Below are positions 46,801-61,800 of a stretch of DNA of 64,000 nt, one piece after another (position 1 is the stretch's first letter; each line of letters begins with the position of its first letter). The notes below the pieces were generated by a model. It was given only the letters and a program-made list of their open reading frames with translations, did no database searches and was not told the DNA's origin. The DNA is from Metellina segmentata (taxonomy: Eukaryota; Arthropoda; Arachnida; Araneae; Tetragnathidae), in the NCBI GenBank assembly GCA_947359465.1, contig OX375872.1, positions 82,578,931 to 82,642,930 on the forward strand. Direction: 5' to 3'. The position numbers and the translations under genes were made by a program.

Positions 46801-49800
46801 CACGATAAAACATGAGATTTATGCTAAACTAAAAACAATCTAAGAATGACTAAAAAACAGTTTATGTCAAAAACCGGAAGATTGCAAAGAGAATTTCTGT
46901 CGATATAATATAAAAATTTCGATAAAAATAGTAATAACACTAACATCAAGATTAAAATATAAATTATAACGAAAATAAGCTCACAGTAAATTAAGTTCAG
47001 TGAATCAGGCTAATAAGTTCATTTTCAAAAGCCATATCGAGTTCAATTTAACACGAGGATGTTAAAATTAATGAAAATTGAAACTTATATTTCATATTTC
47101 ACGTTAAAGATATTAAAAAAATAATTTCAAATTGAATGTTTAAATTTAGCTTTATTTTAAAGACATTTGCCACGCATGGAAACTTAAACGGATCGTTGTC
47201 GTTATACGTTATCTCAGAAATAAAATTACCTACTTGGATTAGAGAGTAAAAAAGCCCTTCTGTTTTGTTTCTCGAATAAAATAAACCACGACTGATCGTA
47301 TGTGCGTAAATAACTTGAAAGCAGATGGCGGATGACTCATCACTTGAACGATAAAGTTTAAATGGGTCAAACCTTTCTTGATCCACTAAAAAGTTGATCA
47401 ATTCTATTAAAACAAAGGTTTTCACTGTAGTTTTCATTCAACTTTGGTTGATCAACTATAATCAGTCAATTAAACTTGATTCGTGAAAACGCGCCTTAAG
47501 AGAGGCAGTGCAATACGCTTTCGCCGATTCGGTGAGTGAAATACGATTAAAGAGGAGTCACATGACATTTTAAGAAATTAGTGCAACCAACCAGATGTAA
47601 CTATTAAACAGGTAATAATGGCTGTCAGTAACGTCTCCAGAACAAATATTCAATATTCTCCATAGTCATAAAGTCTATGTACAAATTTCACACGCACAAC
47701 CTAGTTATTATTTTATTTTTTCCAATCTAGTTACGCGCTTTAAACGGGGGACTATTGAATCAGGAAATCAATTGTGTGTGTGTGAAGTTCGGGCTGAAAA
47801 GAGCACTCTTCCTATACATGACTGAGACCATGATAAATGACTGATCATGACTATGGCCACTTGGTCAGCCACTCCTAAAGGAAAATCCTAAGCTTCAGGT
47901 TTCTTGAATTTTATAAGTTTCAGTATGAAAGGTTGTTGGAATTTACGACGCACTGTAGAAACACAGCGGGATATTGGAGTCGGTCCGGGATCAATCCCAA
48001 AGGGAAGGAACCGAGAGCAACACCTCGGTATTGTGAACCATGGTCAGATGACGTGATCAACATCTGAGCTGGTACTCCTCTCTCAAAATACATTGAATTA
48101 ATCGCAGCATTTGAAAGTATATGTTAACCCTGAATAACGTCATAGGATCGCCATAAAATAACCACTGGTTCACGAGATTCTATCAATCACATGAAGAACT
48201 TGGATGAGAATAGAGATCTAGTCGTTGATGACGAGTCAGTAAGAAATAAGATATTTCATTCACGTAACGTTTAGACGTAAACCAATTACCTTATGCATTA
48301 AATTTAACTAAACTTACATGTTCCTGGAATGTCACACTGGTACATCCCCGTCTCACTCGCCATATGTGCTTCGACTCTCTGCTTAGGTATGAGTTCTTTC
48401 GGCTTGTTCTGTATGGAATTTAAGGCTTTGTAGTAAAGACCAAATGCAATGTCTCTGCTCTCCGTCTCAAATTCCCATTCGATGTGAGAGCCAGGCTCAT
48501 CTACATCTAGAGTCACATCTACCTTCGACATACGAGAGACCTGAAGCTTCGTGACTCCTGGTTGATAGCACAGTCTTCGGGCATTGCTTCTGAAGTAGTA
48601 GGACTGTGGTACCATTCCTCCGGGATTGACCTGTGATAATTTTTATGACAGTCAAAGATTTTTACAAAGAAATAAGATATTTAAATTCATAAGATGCATG
48701 TATATGATACTATCTTTAAATCAATAATAATAAAAAAAAAGCCGCTTTTTGCTCTTCAGCCTTGTTTAGACGAGATACCTTGTTCTTCAAGGTCTGACCA
48801 GTTTTGACTATGACGAGATATTTACTACTTTTTTGATGATGATGAGATCAAGATCACGTCATATTTCTTTAAAAGACGATATATATCGTCCATAAAAATC
48901 TGACCAGTTTTACAAATTACGAGATACCTTTTCAAGACAGCCAACCACCAGGAGGGTTAATCTTATAAAGTTATTTTCAGAGTAAAATGTGGAAGACTCC
49001 GCTTATTCTAAGATAAACGCCCGAGTATTTATCGAATTTTTGAAAAGATATGTTTCATTATAATTGAGGCAATGAGAGAATAAATTTTTCCCTGACACAG
49101 ATTGGGACATTTGCTTCTATTTCTTACTTTTCACTGAATTTAAGAAATAGTCGAAGTATACAAACGATGCTCTGTATCAAATATGAATCCAAAATATTTC
49201 GATATTATTTCTTGAGCATTGTTTTCTTTTTGATGAAATGAATTCACTTCCTAAATTTGATTTCAACAAAAGTTAGAAGTTTGAATAATTTTGATTTCTT
49301 AAAAATTAAATGAGTTCAAAATTAAGACTAAGTATAACAGTATTAGATGCGATATAGACTTTAGAATAATACCTAGCATGTATGGAATAAAAGAAAGACT
49401 ATTGTGATGAAGTACTATTGCTCTTACGAATTCAAGTCTCAAGAAACGCTTAAAAAATTTCATACAGTTTATACTGCGAACTATCACACACTAAATTACT
49501 AAGTAACAGCTTAGGTCATCCGCTTCGATGAGTAAGTAATACAGTAAATTGCAAAATGATATTGACATCAAGTTATTTGAGAATAGAACATATGAAAAAA
49601 GTTTCAAAACTCAAATAATTTTTTACAGTTAAAATAAAGTATTTATTAATAAGAAAACAGAAACAAAATTCTTCCAAGATAGAAAATCTCAGTTTTCTGT
49701 AAAAGAAGCAGTTACAAAGTCATACGAATGAGCAGAAAAAGAGCAGAGCACTGAATTATTTTAGTAACAGAGTATACAGAAGTATTGGTGAGAAAGATGA

Positions 49801-52800
49801 CGCGAATGACGTTAAGTCAAGTTCTTGGCATTTGTTTAATTCATTCATACATTATTGAGATAATTGTTTAGGAAAGACTTACTACAGATGGGCATCGAAT
49901 ATCACCATTTGAATCCGTTCTAGTTCCTCCTAAAAACGCAGGTAATTCGTCAGCTTCGACGTGTTGTAGAAGTTCGTCTTGCCATCCATCTAAAATAAGG
50001 GAATCCAAGGAAACGATTAAATATGTAGTCCTTAACATACGTGATACACGACCTATTATTATTAATCTAAGGGGATTTTCAATTCAAACTATTTTATATA
50101 AAATAATGCAGCAAACTGTGAAAAAATCGCATCACTAGCCATCTATTAATCACTACTCTTTTTTAACAAATGAGGTAATCGATGCTTTTTTTTCTTCTTG
50201 CACAAACATTAATTATGAATTTAGAAACTTCTTAGTACATTTTAGGACGCACTAAAAAACTGCAAAAAAATCTAGCATTTAATTAATAAATACTTTTTTA
50301 GTTACTCTTTTCACTGCCGAAACATTGAAAAAAGTCAATGTACCTGTCAGGACCAGTGCGAATAACGGAGGATTCAGAGCTTGTGAATGGTTAATCTAAC
50401 AAAGTTATAGACTCGGAATCTAGAATTCCAAATATCACACAGCAATTACAAACTAATCAATATTTCAATTTCAAATCAATTCTTACTTTGTTATATACTT
50501 GTATTTTGAAAAAAACATTACTTTTATTAATCCAATTTAACACGTATATAATCAAACAGTTAAACATAGCTCTTATTTTAATGTCACTTAAGTGGTATTT
50601 GATTAAAATTATTGTAAGTTTATTGGGTAAATTTTTACTGTAGCAAAACCTACTTTAGATGCATAATATGTGATTGAAAAAATTTTAAACTGGAGTTTCT
50701 ATGTGATTTATTTATTTCAAACTATAGACTTACTCATGAATTTATTACGTTTCTTAATTAGTGATTTAGTACTATTATTCTCTTTTGTAAAACTTAATTA
50801 TATTCATTAAATATTTATTTCATGCATACCTTTCCCAAATATCTTGATTTTATTAAGAGTTGCTCCTGTGAAAAGCGGCTTAATGACACTGAAGATAAGT
50901 GTGAAGTAGATAGACGCTAAAAATAAAATTTATTACATTACCACACTAGTATCAAACTAAAAATAAGCAAAATTGAGATAATCAGACTTAAATAATCGAA
51001 ATTAAAGTAACCAAACTTAACTAAGTAAAATTTAAATAATTTGTATTGTTTTTTTCTCAATATCTTTAATATTGAAATTTGAATCCTATTGCTGCTCTCT
51101 TGAAATAGTAGATTTATCTCAAGATACGATGTGGTTTGTATTAACAGGAAACTAATCGTAAAATAACATTTGACTTTTTATAAAAAGAAAAATTTTGTTT
51201 TTTCAAAAAATATTTAAAGGTATTTGTGAAGTATAGGTTTTTAAAGGCCTCTGAAAAACATTGCAATTCCTTCATAAATTGTTTGTCAATTAATTAATAG
51301 AATTGTTTTTGAATTTTGAACAAAATGTGCAATCTTATAACGATTTGGGAAATAATACCCCATCATTACTGGGAAGTACATTTTTTGTATTGCCATACAA
51401 ATAGATGTTTTAACACAAAATAACTATGAAAGTATCTGCAGGCTATAATTACTTTGGTCAACGTTGAAAAAATATCTGATGTAAAATGATATGTAAAAGA
51501 ATTTATTTGTTCCCGGGATGGAAAGATTTAAAGACATTCACACAAAACACGAAAACTTTTCTCAGACTACACTATGTACTTTGTACTAAATAAGGTTTAA
51601 ATAACAACATAGTCTGTTATAAAACTATCTCAAGGCGACGAAATAAAGCAAATGATGATAGAAAACTACAGCTGAAAAAAAAAAAAAAACGCCATTTAAT
51701 GCATTCACATAAATTTATTTATTATTTATTATTTTTAATGTCTGAACACTGATCTCCTCGGCCTTCCTAACTACTAGAGGCGAATTGAGGGTTATTTGTG
51801 AAGAAGCACCCAGTGGATAAGTATTCCTAACTGGGACAATCATCACTACCTATTCGCTTACAAACCGAGATTAAAACCGGGACCTACTGGGTGGCAGATA
51901 AAGCCCATGAAAAATAAATTCATGGAAAAAACCCAACGCGGATTGTTCAAAACTTAATTTAAAGTTTAAAGAACCAAAAAGAGTTTCACTTTTGAAAAGT
52001 AAAAGAGAAAGCGTTATTAAAATGTCCTTACAAGATATACTTGCAGGGATGTAAAAGTCACCGAAATTGGGAAGTTGATGACTGACGAGTAATTTTTAAT
52101 GACTTATACTGGATTCATGTGTAGACATGAGCGATTGCAATGGGATTTTCTTTTGGGTGAGAGAGCTTAACAGTTTAAGATGATTGCCGTTAAACAACGA
52201 CAAGGGGGAAACTTTAAAAAAAAACACCTAATATAGTAATTTAATCTTTAAAAAACTTTACCGTTGGAAATAATATCAACTAAGGTGATATGTGGGGAAT
52301 TAGGCATTGTTGACGCTAGTGTCAAAGTAAGTTCTTTTTTCAAAATAATGACGCATCAAATTAACTTAACAGAGTTGCAAATGTCTTTTAACGTTTGCGA
52401 ATTTCAAAATGTGAGACTCGCATTAATGCTTAAAGTGCTGACCATTTGAATTCGATTGAAAATCTTTGGAATTAAACTATTACTCATTAGGGGATCTAAC
52501 AAATGTCCATGTAGAATTCCTGGCCTGTTTTTCTCAATGGCATGATGCGATTAGGAATATCGATAGCTTCTTCTGATCTGATTATAGTAAAAAGCCAGTG
52601 TCTCATCATATCAAAGCAATAATTAGATCAGAAAATGAAAAAATAAATATAAATTTATAAGATATTTTTGCATGATTGAAGTAAGATCGGATTATTTTCA
52701 TTATATATATTTGCAAATATATTAAGACCACTTATTTTTTCAAGTTAAAGTTTTTCTGATTCATTTTATATTGTTTCAGAAAATATATTCTGCTTCATAC

Positions 52801-55800
52801 TTTTTGGCAGTTTGCAGATTCAAGTAAATGATACTTACCATTGATAACGTAAGCATATTTTAGCCTCTCAGGATAATGGGCTTCATAAGTCATCATCAGG
52901 TAAGCAAACATTTGGATAGCTATAAAAGAAAAAAAAATCCAGTCATATATGCAATTAAATTATTTTATAATATACAAATAGTTTCATAATCAAATATGCA
53001 GGTTGCTTCAGCTCTAGGAAAACAACATTTTTTTACGAAAAGAAAAATATTCAGTGCATTCTGGGTTCAATTTGTTGTTGTTCAGAGTAATTAACGAAAC
53101 CTGGCAACATTTTATAATGTGGGATTATATGCTCAAATTTCTGGCAATAAGTATGTACTGTGTAGTTCGATTGATGAGAAGATACGATACCTGTAATTGT
53201 TTTTTTGTGTGTCATGTTTGGGCTTTTTAGTCTATTTGGTTCAACTTACGACCTTCCCATCAAAAACGAATTCTAGGGTTGAACCCGGTGTCTCGAAGAT
53301 GGTATAAGTTAAAGTATAATTGCTAAGTCTAGTATAAAATGGCATTTCTTTTTTCTAATGTATATTACAGAGGTTATGAATAATAATCTGAATTAAGTTC
53401 AAAGGTTTCCGCAAAATTGGTGACTTGACAATGTTGCACATTAGGCCCCTCTGCACTTAAAGCCTTAAATGTTAGAGATTAAGAGTTATCAATAGTTGAT
53501 GGAAAAAGTTATACCGATAACTCTATAATTATGGAATAGAACTGCCAATAATTATAGAGTTATCGATAGTTCGATGAAAACGCAAACAACCTTTAACTTC
53601 AATTCTTAAACTATATAAAATGGGATATAGATAGATCCAAGACAGAATTCGAACAAGGATATTTAAAACTAAACAGCTGTAAAAAGTAATTCATAATACT
53701 TACTAGGTTTATGAGTAGCTTTTGCGAACGTATAGTTATCAAAGTCAAATATGTATATCCACTGGGTGATATTCTTTCCAGTCTGTAAAAATAAAACAAT
53801 TTTAGAGATGTCAAAAAACTAAATGAATAATGAGAAATCCCTCGGGATACCTTTACGTATGTACATATTGAGTGCGGTTAGTGTTTCACTTAAACATATT
53901 TATAAGTCATTTGGAGAAACAGTTGAAATCGTATATTAATTTCTTTATATTTCCTTATATTGATATTAAGTTCTTATTCTTTATTTCAAAAAACATAGTT
54001 CATTTCAACGCACAAAGAAGAAAATTACATACACATATTTGTACAAAGGTATAGACAAATTTTACGCAGAATGCTTTTTACTGAAACATCTACAATATTT
54101 TATAAAGTCTATACAGTTATACAGTTGTTAGACACTACTGGTAACTTCATTTTGATTATTTTTCTTAAAGTGTCAATCGACTGGAAAAGAAGGATGATGA
54201 CAAAAAAAAAAGGATTCAATAAGTTATGAAACAGTCTTAAAAAACAGTTTTGGAATATTAAAAAGATGAACATTCCTTCTACTTGAGTGAGATAAGCATA
54301 AACAAATAAAGAATCGCTACTAAATGGTGCAGTTAACAGTAATATGAACATCCTAATACTGTGATTAATAAGTGATTACTGATTCTTCACTGTTATACAG
54401 GTTCAATATATTAAAGTGTCACAAAATGAATATTCTGAATCCTAGATGGTGTGATGAACGATATTTTTTTCTGCTAGCTTTTCAGTTTTTCATTCTTTTG
54501 CTTTATGTCCATTTTGTAACATTACAACGGGGTAATATTTAAAAAAACGTTACGGTAACTGATAACTAGACATATACTTGTTGCAAAATAAATAAGATTT
54601 GATAATATAGTCCATTGTTTTTTTTTGTACCAGCTACATCACACGGACAACAATTCTTTTTTTATATCCCTTGTCAAATGTACATCGAAAGTATCGATAT
54701 AAATTTAAAAATGCTATATAGTCATCATATTAACGGATTTAACATCACTAGCTCTCCTAACTCTTAAGTATATTATTAACATTTCATTGAAGCGTAAAAG
54801 TTAAGGATCGTATCGTCTTTGCAACAGAGTTTTTATTAATACTCAAAAGGTGTGATTTGAAAGTGCAACATATAGATATATTTGGGCCTGTTGGGAATTT
54901 CAATAACTTAAAGTATGCTATTAAAGGAACCTACCATTCTATTTATCTCCTTCATTTTATGTGTATCCATTTCTAATTGTTGCACTACAGCTTTCACGCA
55001 GTCGGTTTTTTTCGCTGATTTAAGAAGACCTGTTGAAAGCAAAGAAGTTTATAAACAATAAAAAACAGAAAACAATACGAATAAATGTGACACAATAATA
55101 ATTTACATTATTGATGGAACCTTTACACATAAAAACATATTTATACATTACTAAACGTCACAAGTACTTCGTTACGAAAATTTTACTTAAACGCAAGTCG
55201 TAAAGTAGTAGTATTTTGGAATGGCTGAAATAATTTGCTATAAAATGTATTGCTAAATATTTAAGAATATATATGTAAGAGTATTTGCTATATAGAGTAA
55301 TTTGCGAGTAAATTGCAACGCTTGAAACAAATAGATGCGTGTTCTGGTACTGTTTTGTTATTTCAGGGTTTCAGCAGCATAAATTGATTAAGTTAGTTGA
55401 CAATTTTGATAAAGCTACTTTAATGGCTTTATATGAATGTCATTCTCGCCTAGGGGTCTTTCAAGAATTATTGATCATTTTTGGCTGAAAATAATCTAAG
55501 AGAAAAGTGTAAAATCGGAGATAGAAAGGCTGAGGGAACACTATACACTTTTAGAACTTTCAGAATTTTCAAGGTACATAATTTTTCAATACATTGACTG
55601 TACATAATACGCTGCGAAATTTATCTAATGCGATTAATTTCATTTTGTTTTTACCCAAATTAAACGTAATTTTAAAATTAAAGTAGGTGTGGACAGATGC
55701 TTTTAGGGATAGCTTGTAAAGAAATTGTTAAGGCAATACGATTACCTTATTGTTTCTTAAAAATGTACGATAGTTTCTTTAATGAATTCTGTAATGCTTC

Positions 55801-58800
55801 TGTTAGAACAAAAAAAAATTATAAATTTTTAAAACTTATAATTATTAAATTATATCGTTACTAATAATGAACGAATAAAACCCAAATGCCTCACATCTTA
55901 CAATTATCGCAATAGAAAATCTAAGTGTGACTTGATTGATCTCTGCACGTTTGACGTGATGTTAGCAAGTCCAAACAAGACCTGTCAACCGTCACATTAA
56001 CTAAACTTTTGTACAACAAATTTAATTTATCATTCAAGATAATACACACATACTGAAAATTAAAAGTATAGTTTAATGTGTTTCAAATATTTATGGTATC
56101 AACACGAATTAATGATTTTATATTGATAGGCCTCAACAGTAAAAGAAAGGAAGAATACAAAGTACGCCCTGGTGTTTAAATAGGTAAGAAGTTTTGTTTG
56201 TATTTTTATTAATCGAAATATATTTAGTCATATCATTCTGTGAAATTGTTTTTTATTAATAATAGTTTGCATCAAGTTTCTTTTTTTGTTAAATTGAAAG
56301 TAGTTATCTAAGGATATTACCTTTAGAATCCATTGTGCCGAAAGAGATGAATCGCACAGGATTACCCACTTTGCTGAATGCCATCAAACTTAATGGGAAA
56401 TATTTAGCCACCTAAAATAATACACGCAAAGATACAAACACGCCAAAAAAATACTGATTCGGAGCAAGATTTTTTAAAACCTAAGTCAATTGGTAGTTGA
56501 ACAGCATAAATTAACTTTTTAAAAGTATAAACAATCATACTAAAATGTTTATCATCCATCAATACATTTTCTGAATACCTGTCTTAATATCTATCTATAT
56601 GCCGACCAACCGGTATAGTGGTTAAGGTGTTAGCCTCTAGATCGGAAGGTTCACGGTTCGAATACGATTTCGGGCATGTATGTCTGTAAGCGTATACCAG
56701 CTCAGGTGCTGCTTCGTCATCTGAACACGGTTCAAAATTACGAAGTGTAAATTGTTAGGGGCAATGATGGTCCTTCAACTGGGTGCTCTTTCACAAGTGG
56801 CCATCACTTCCGGCCTTGTAGTGGCGAATGACTTAGGTCAAATGTGCCCGCCATTAGAAAAAAAATATATCTATCTATATTAAAAAATAGTACCGCAGAA
56901 ATGAAAACTCGCATTTTTTGCTCGATTATTAGACGATTTCCCGAGAATTTATGGATCAGAAAATTACAAAATTGACATGGTTTTTTTCAAAATTGTACAG
57001 GGAACAAGACGAATAAGAGTTTTTTCCGTTGCGGCTATTAATTTAGGGTTTATTAAGTGTCAAATTTGAACACAAAATACTTACAAATTTTCTGTCTTCA
57101 GTCGTGATTTTTTAATAGAGTACCTCTAAATACAAATTTTTGTAGGACTCCGAGTTTTTTTAGAAATTTCAATTTGGTTCCTGATAATATTTTATTTTAA
57201 TTCGGGAAAAATCGCGATATTTTCGTTACTGTTTTTCTAAACTGTCATATCTATATATTATTACTATTAGTTTTTAAATATGAAAACATCGCAAGGAACC
57301 TTAGAATGGCACCTTTCTTACGGTAGAATTAGTTTTGAAATTGGTTAATAAATAAATTCGATGCAATTAAAAGTTGGTTATATGAATTTCGTAACTTTTA
57401 GATCGTAATTTCCGATACAAAACTACAATTCTCATATCTATAACTTAATACTCTATTTGTTTTAAAACTTGAAAATACCACGTGAAAGCTTAGAATGCAT
57501 TATTTCTTGTACAAATTGTTGATCGTGCAGATTCAGTGACAGAGGAAACGGTGAAACGAAAGGTTGCATTTTTAACTAACGGGTTTGCCAGATATCAAAT
57601 TCATCGTAGCTACAATCAATATAGCAACGATTTTTTTATTATTCCGTTCAAACTAGCTGTGACGTCTGGCCCAGTCTAAAAGTCGCTTTTTTAGTGCATT
57701 ATGTGTTAAATTAAAAAAAAAGAAGCGAAATTACTTCGGAAAAAACCAAATGGGATTGCGTGCGTAGGCGAGCAGAGGGCGGAGGTTTCACGTCGTTTTC
57801 GGAGTCCCCCTAGTTTTGTAAAAAGCATTTTTGTACGCGTAAAAACATTTACTACTTCAAACTCCTTCAGATTAGGAAGGTCTAATGCTTTTCCTAGATG
57901 GAAGGATATCATTGTTTTATGAAATTTAATAAAAATGCACACATTGTTTATAAGAACACGTCACAACCTTAAAATAGAGAACCCATTATAAATCCTTTCT
58001 ATCTATTGTTCTTAAATAAGTGATGAGTATGGTCAAAATATTGTTTTCTAAAAATACACAGATGATGCAAATTAGGAGATATTGCTGATAGAAGTTCTCA
58101 ACATATATGTAATATTATTCTTAAGTAGAAATAATAATAAAAAATTGTTCAGATATACATTAATGAGTCTTCTAGAAAATCAAACATAAACCGAAACTTT
58201 ACATTGATGTTAACTATACGAAGCGATTCACATTTCCGCCCACGAAAAGATAAAATTAAAATACAAAACTGAAAAATATCTGATCATGAACATCGACGGA
58301 ATATATTCAATCGATCACATGTCTATTTTATGACGGCATAACAAAACATGAGTTAGAATAATATAGGTATTGAACTTTTCAAAGTGATATTTGCCGTTTT
58401 CTGTTTGCAATAGACAGAATTTGCAATTCAATTTTTATATCATCACATCAATTTATTACGTGTCAATTTCTAATACACTCATTGCCGTACAAATTTGCGC
58501 ACCAAGAAAAAGTCGTCAAAATGCAACGAAATTTTACACATGTAAGTACTACTTTGATATAAGTAAGTGATTAGAAAAACAAAGAAAAAGGATCTCTCCT
58601 ATTGCAGAAAAAAATACAAATGAACGGAAGTTTTAGTACTCTGTTGGACCCCCTCTAGCGCGAATGCACGATGCAATACGAGCGGGCATTGAGGCATACA
58701 AGTTCCGTATGATGTCCTGAGACATCTCGTTCCATAGTTGCTGTAAACGCTCCTCTAATTCGACCAAACTCGTAAAGTATCCAACTTGCCGTCCCAAATG

Positions 58801-61800
58801 ATCTCAGATATGCTCGATTGGTGACAAATCTGGGGATCGAACAGGCCAGGGAAGGGTGGTAATGTAGCGGAGGCAGTCTTGGGACATCCTTGCTATGTGT
58901 GGCCGAGCATTGTCTTGTTGAAAAATGGTTCCTGGGAGCCCTGCCATCAGTGGCATCACATGTGGCTGAAGGATGTCATGGACGTACCGCTGGGCTGTCA
59001 TTGTGCCATGGATCATTATTAGGGGTAACCGTGTATCGTAAGCAATGGCACCCCATACCATCACACCAGCTATGGGAGCGGTGTGTCACTGTAAAGCAAA
59101 GGCAGGATTGAGGCGTTCACCACGGGGTCCCACACACGAACACGATTGTCATCACTACTCAAATTGAATCTAGATTCGTCTCTGAAGACGACCTGGTTCC
59201 ATTCCGTTGCAGTAGTCCAATCCCGTCGTGCACGATACCACTCCAAACGGAGGCGTCGGTGGATGGGTGTCATTGGCAGCACACGTAATGGGAACCGCGA
59301 TTCCAGATGTCCTTCAGCCAGGCGCCTTGCGGTGGTTCGTTAAGACACAGGGGCCCGTAGTGAAGGTGCTGCCTGTGTCTGGATAGGGCAATGAGGCAGT
59401 TGGCTCTACGCGTGCATTTCGTATGATGTGACGACTGGTCTGTCGAGGGCGTCCTGAGTCTGCTCACAATGTAGATGACGTCTCTTCTCTCCACTGGTCC
59501 CAACACTAAAATCCTCACATTAAAATCAGAACGCCCTACTTGACGAGCTACTCGCCGAGCTGACAACCCAGCCTCCATCATCCCAGTGACTCTTCCCCTC
59601 TCGAACTATGATAGCTGCTCATATTGTCTTCGATGGTGGTGTAACGGCGTGTCTACCTCAGCTTTTCCTTTGCAAAAGATTAAGTACACTCAAACAAGCT
59701 CTGCTTACCTGTTTTATACTCCAAGGAGAACGAAGTTCAACGCTCTCTAGTGGCATTACGCAATGCTCAAATACGCTGCATTTCTAATCATTTGCATATC
59801 TTGCCCACGTGTACCTTCATGCCAAGTTTCGTTACGATACCACAATTATTTATTGTTGCGCAAATTTTTATGGCAATGAGTGTATTAGAAAAGGCAGATT
59901 ATTTTTAATAAAAAACTTAAGAAATTACCTCTGGAGGCTTATATGTTCCAATGTCATCTATGTCGTTTTTATCTCTCCATTGTAAATGCTGTAAAAGAAA
60001 ATTATAACACATTATTCACAGATCATCCATGAAAAAGGCGAAATGAGCCTTAAACTTATGAAACGGTTTTTACGACAAAATACTGTTAGTATAAGAGGAA
60101 TTACTTCATTTTTCATTCAGAATCATTTGAGTATTTAGAATTCCAGTTTATAACCCTCTAAATGGTTTCGACGAGACATCGAGACGTCCATCAAGATCTG
60201 ATCAATTTTGGTAGTAACGAGATATCTCGTCCTTTTGATTTTACCTATTTTTTTATAACGAACACACCAAGTTAGGTATTTAAATTAACGTCGCACTGAC
60301 TGCCACACAGCGGGTTATTGGTGGCGCTCGGGTTAGAAAGGAAAGATTGAAGGACAACACCTGTTCGTGAACTAATCAGAATGATCAGGTAGTTAAGTAG
60401 TTAACTAATGTCTCACTAGAGAAACCCAACAGGCCTTTGGCGAAGGTCAGGGATCAATTACGAAGGGATAGATCCCAGGACAACTACTTTTAATTTTAAA
60501 CCACGGTCAGATGACGAGGTCACGCCTGAGCTGGCACCCAACTCTCCAAACTTCCACACCTGGAGGCTTATATGTTCCTATGTCATCTATATCGTTTTTA
60601 TCTCTTCATTGTAAATGGACAATGTGCTGTCATTTGAGGCCATGGCAGATTAAATGTACACCAGTCCCCATTGTACATGACGTTTTTTGGTAGGATTCGA
60701 ACTCGTAACCCTCCGGTTGCTAATCCATTACTCTTCCAACCGGGCTACCACGGCCCTACAAAATCAAGATCTGGTCACTTTTTTCTTATGATCGCGATCG
60801 TGTTATCTACTAAAGACGAGATATCTCTTCCAACAGATCTAGTTAGTTTTGCGAAAGACGAGATACGTCGTCCGGACAACCACCAGGAGTGTTATTCTTA
60901 TTATAAATTTTCCTTCTAATAACTCAAGTTTTTCTCTTGTCATAATGGTCAGGTTAACAGCATGGATAGTCCTGGTCACGCACTACAGTGTTTGGAGTGT
61001 CATGGAAAAACATTCCTGATTATTCGAGATTTTAGACATTTCCCCCAGAGGTGACATCATGGAACTGATCTAATTTTGATCCCGGGACAAGAAAATAAAA
61101 GTTTTCATTATTTTTATGCTATCTGCTGTAATTTTTGCCCCTTTTAAATGTACTGTTTATGGATGGATATGAAAGGTATTTGTTTTCAGATGCTTTTTGT
61201 ACACATTAAATTTGTACAGATTTTACTGACTTGATTGTTTTATAACGTGGGTTAAATATCCCTGAATGTAGATTTTCGCTTTCAAATAAATAGGTGTGGT
61301 TAAAATGGAGGCATTTTTAACTTACTCGTCCCCCCCCCCTCCCATTTCACCCATTGAGAACTTTATCATAATTTTGGTTTGTTAAAAATTAGAGATTGAA
61401 ATTTATTTCAACAGTATCTAAGTATCACAAATCTAAGTTATGGAACAAATATACAATAACAATAGTATTAAATATTCAATTATTTTCTTGTAACTATTAC
61501 CTACTAGAACTTAGAATTAGAACAACCTAAAAAGATTGTTCAATCAATAAATAAATCATCAAAACAACATAAAAAATGTGTGTGTGAATGCATTATTTAA
61601 TTTTTTAACCGTTTACAAGGAAGCTTAATACGGCGATACAAAAATCCCAGGATATTTAAAGTTATAGAAAGTCATTTCTATAAGGTCACACCTGCTATTT
61701 GAAAAAGAAAAGAATATAAACCGGTATAAAACTTATCATTAGTCTAAATCTTATAAATTCGGGACATCTCATCTCTCAAAAAGTATAACTGGAACAAAGT

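Noticed and set aside
56603..56680. tRNA gene
   Set aside because: A and B boxes are good but the acceptor stem does not pair and a SINE body follows.
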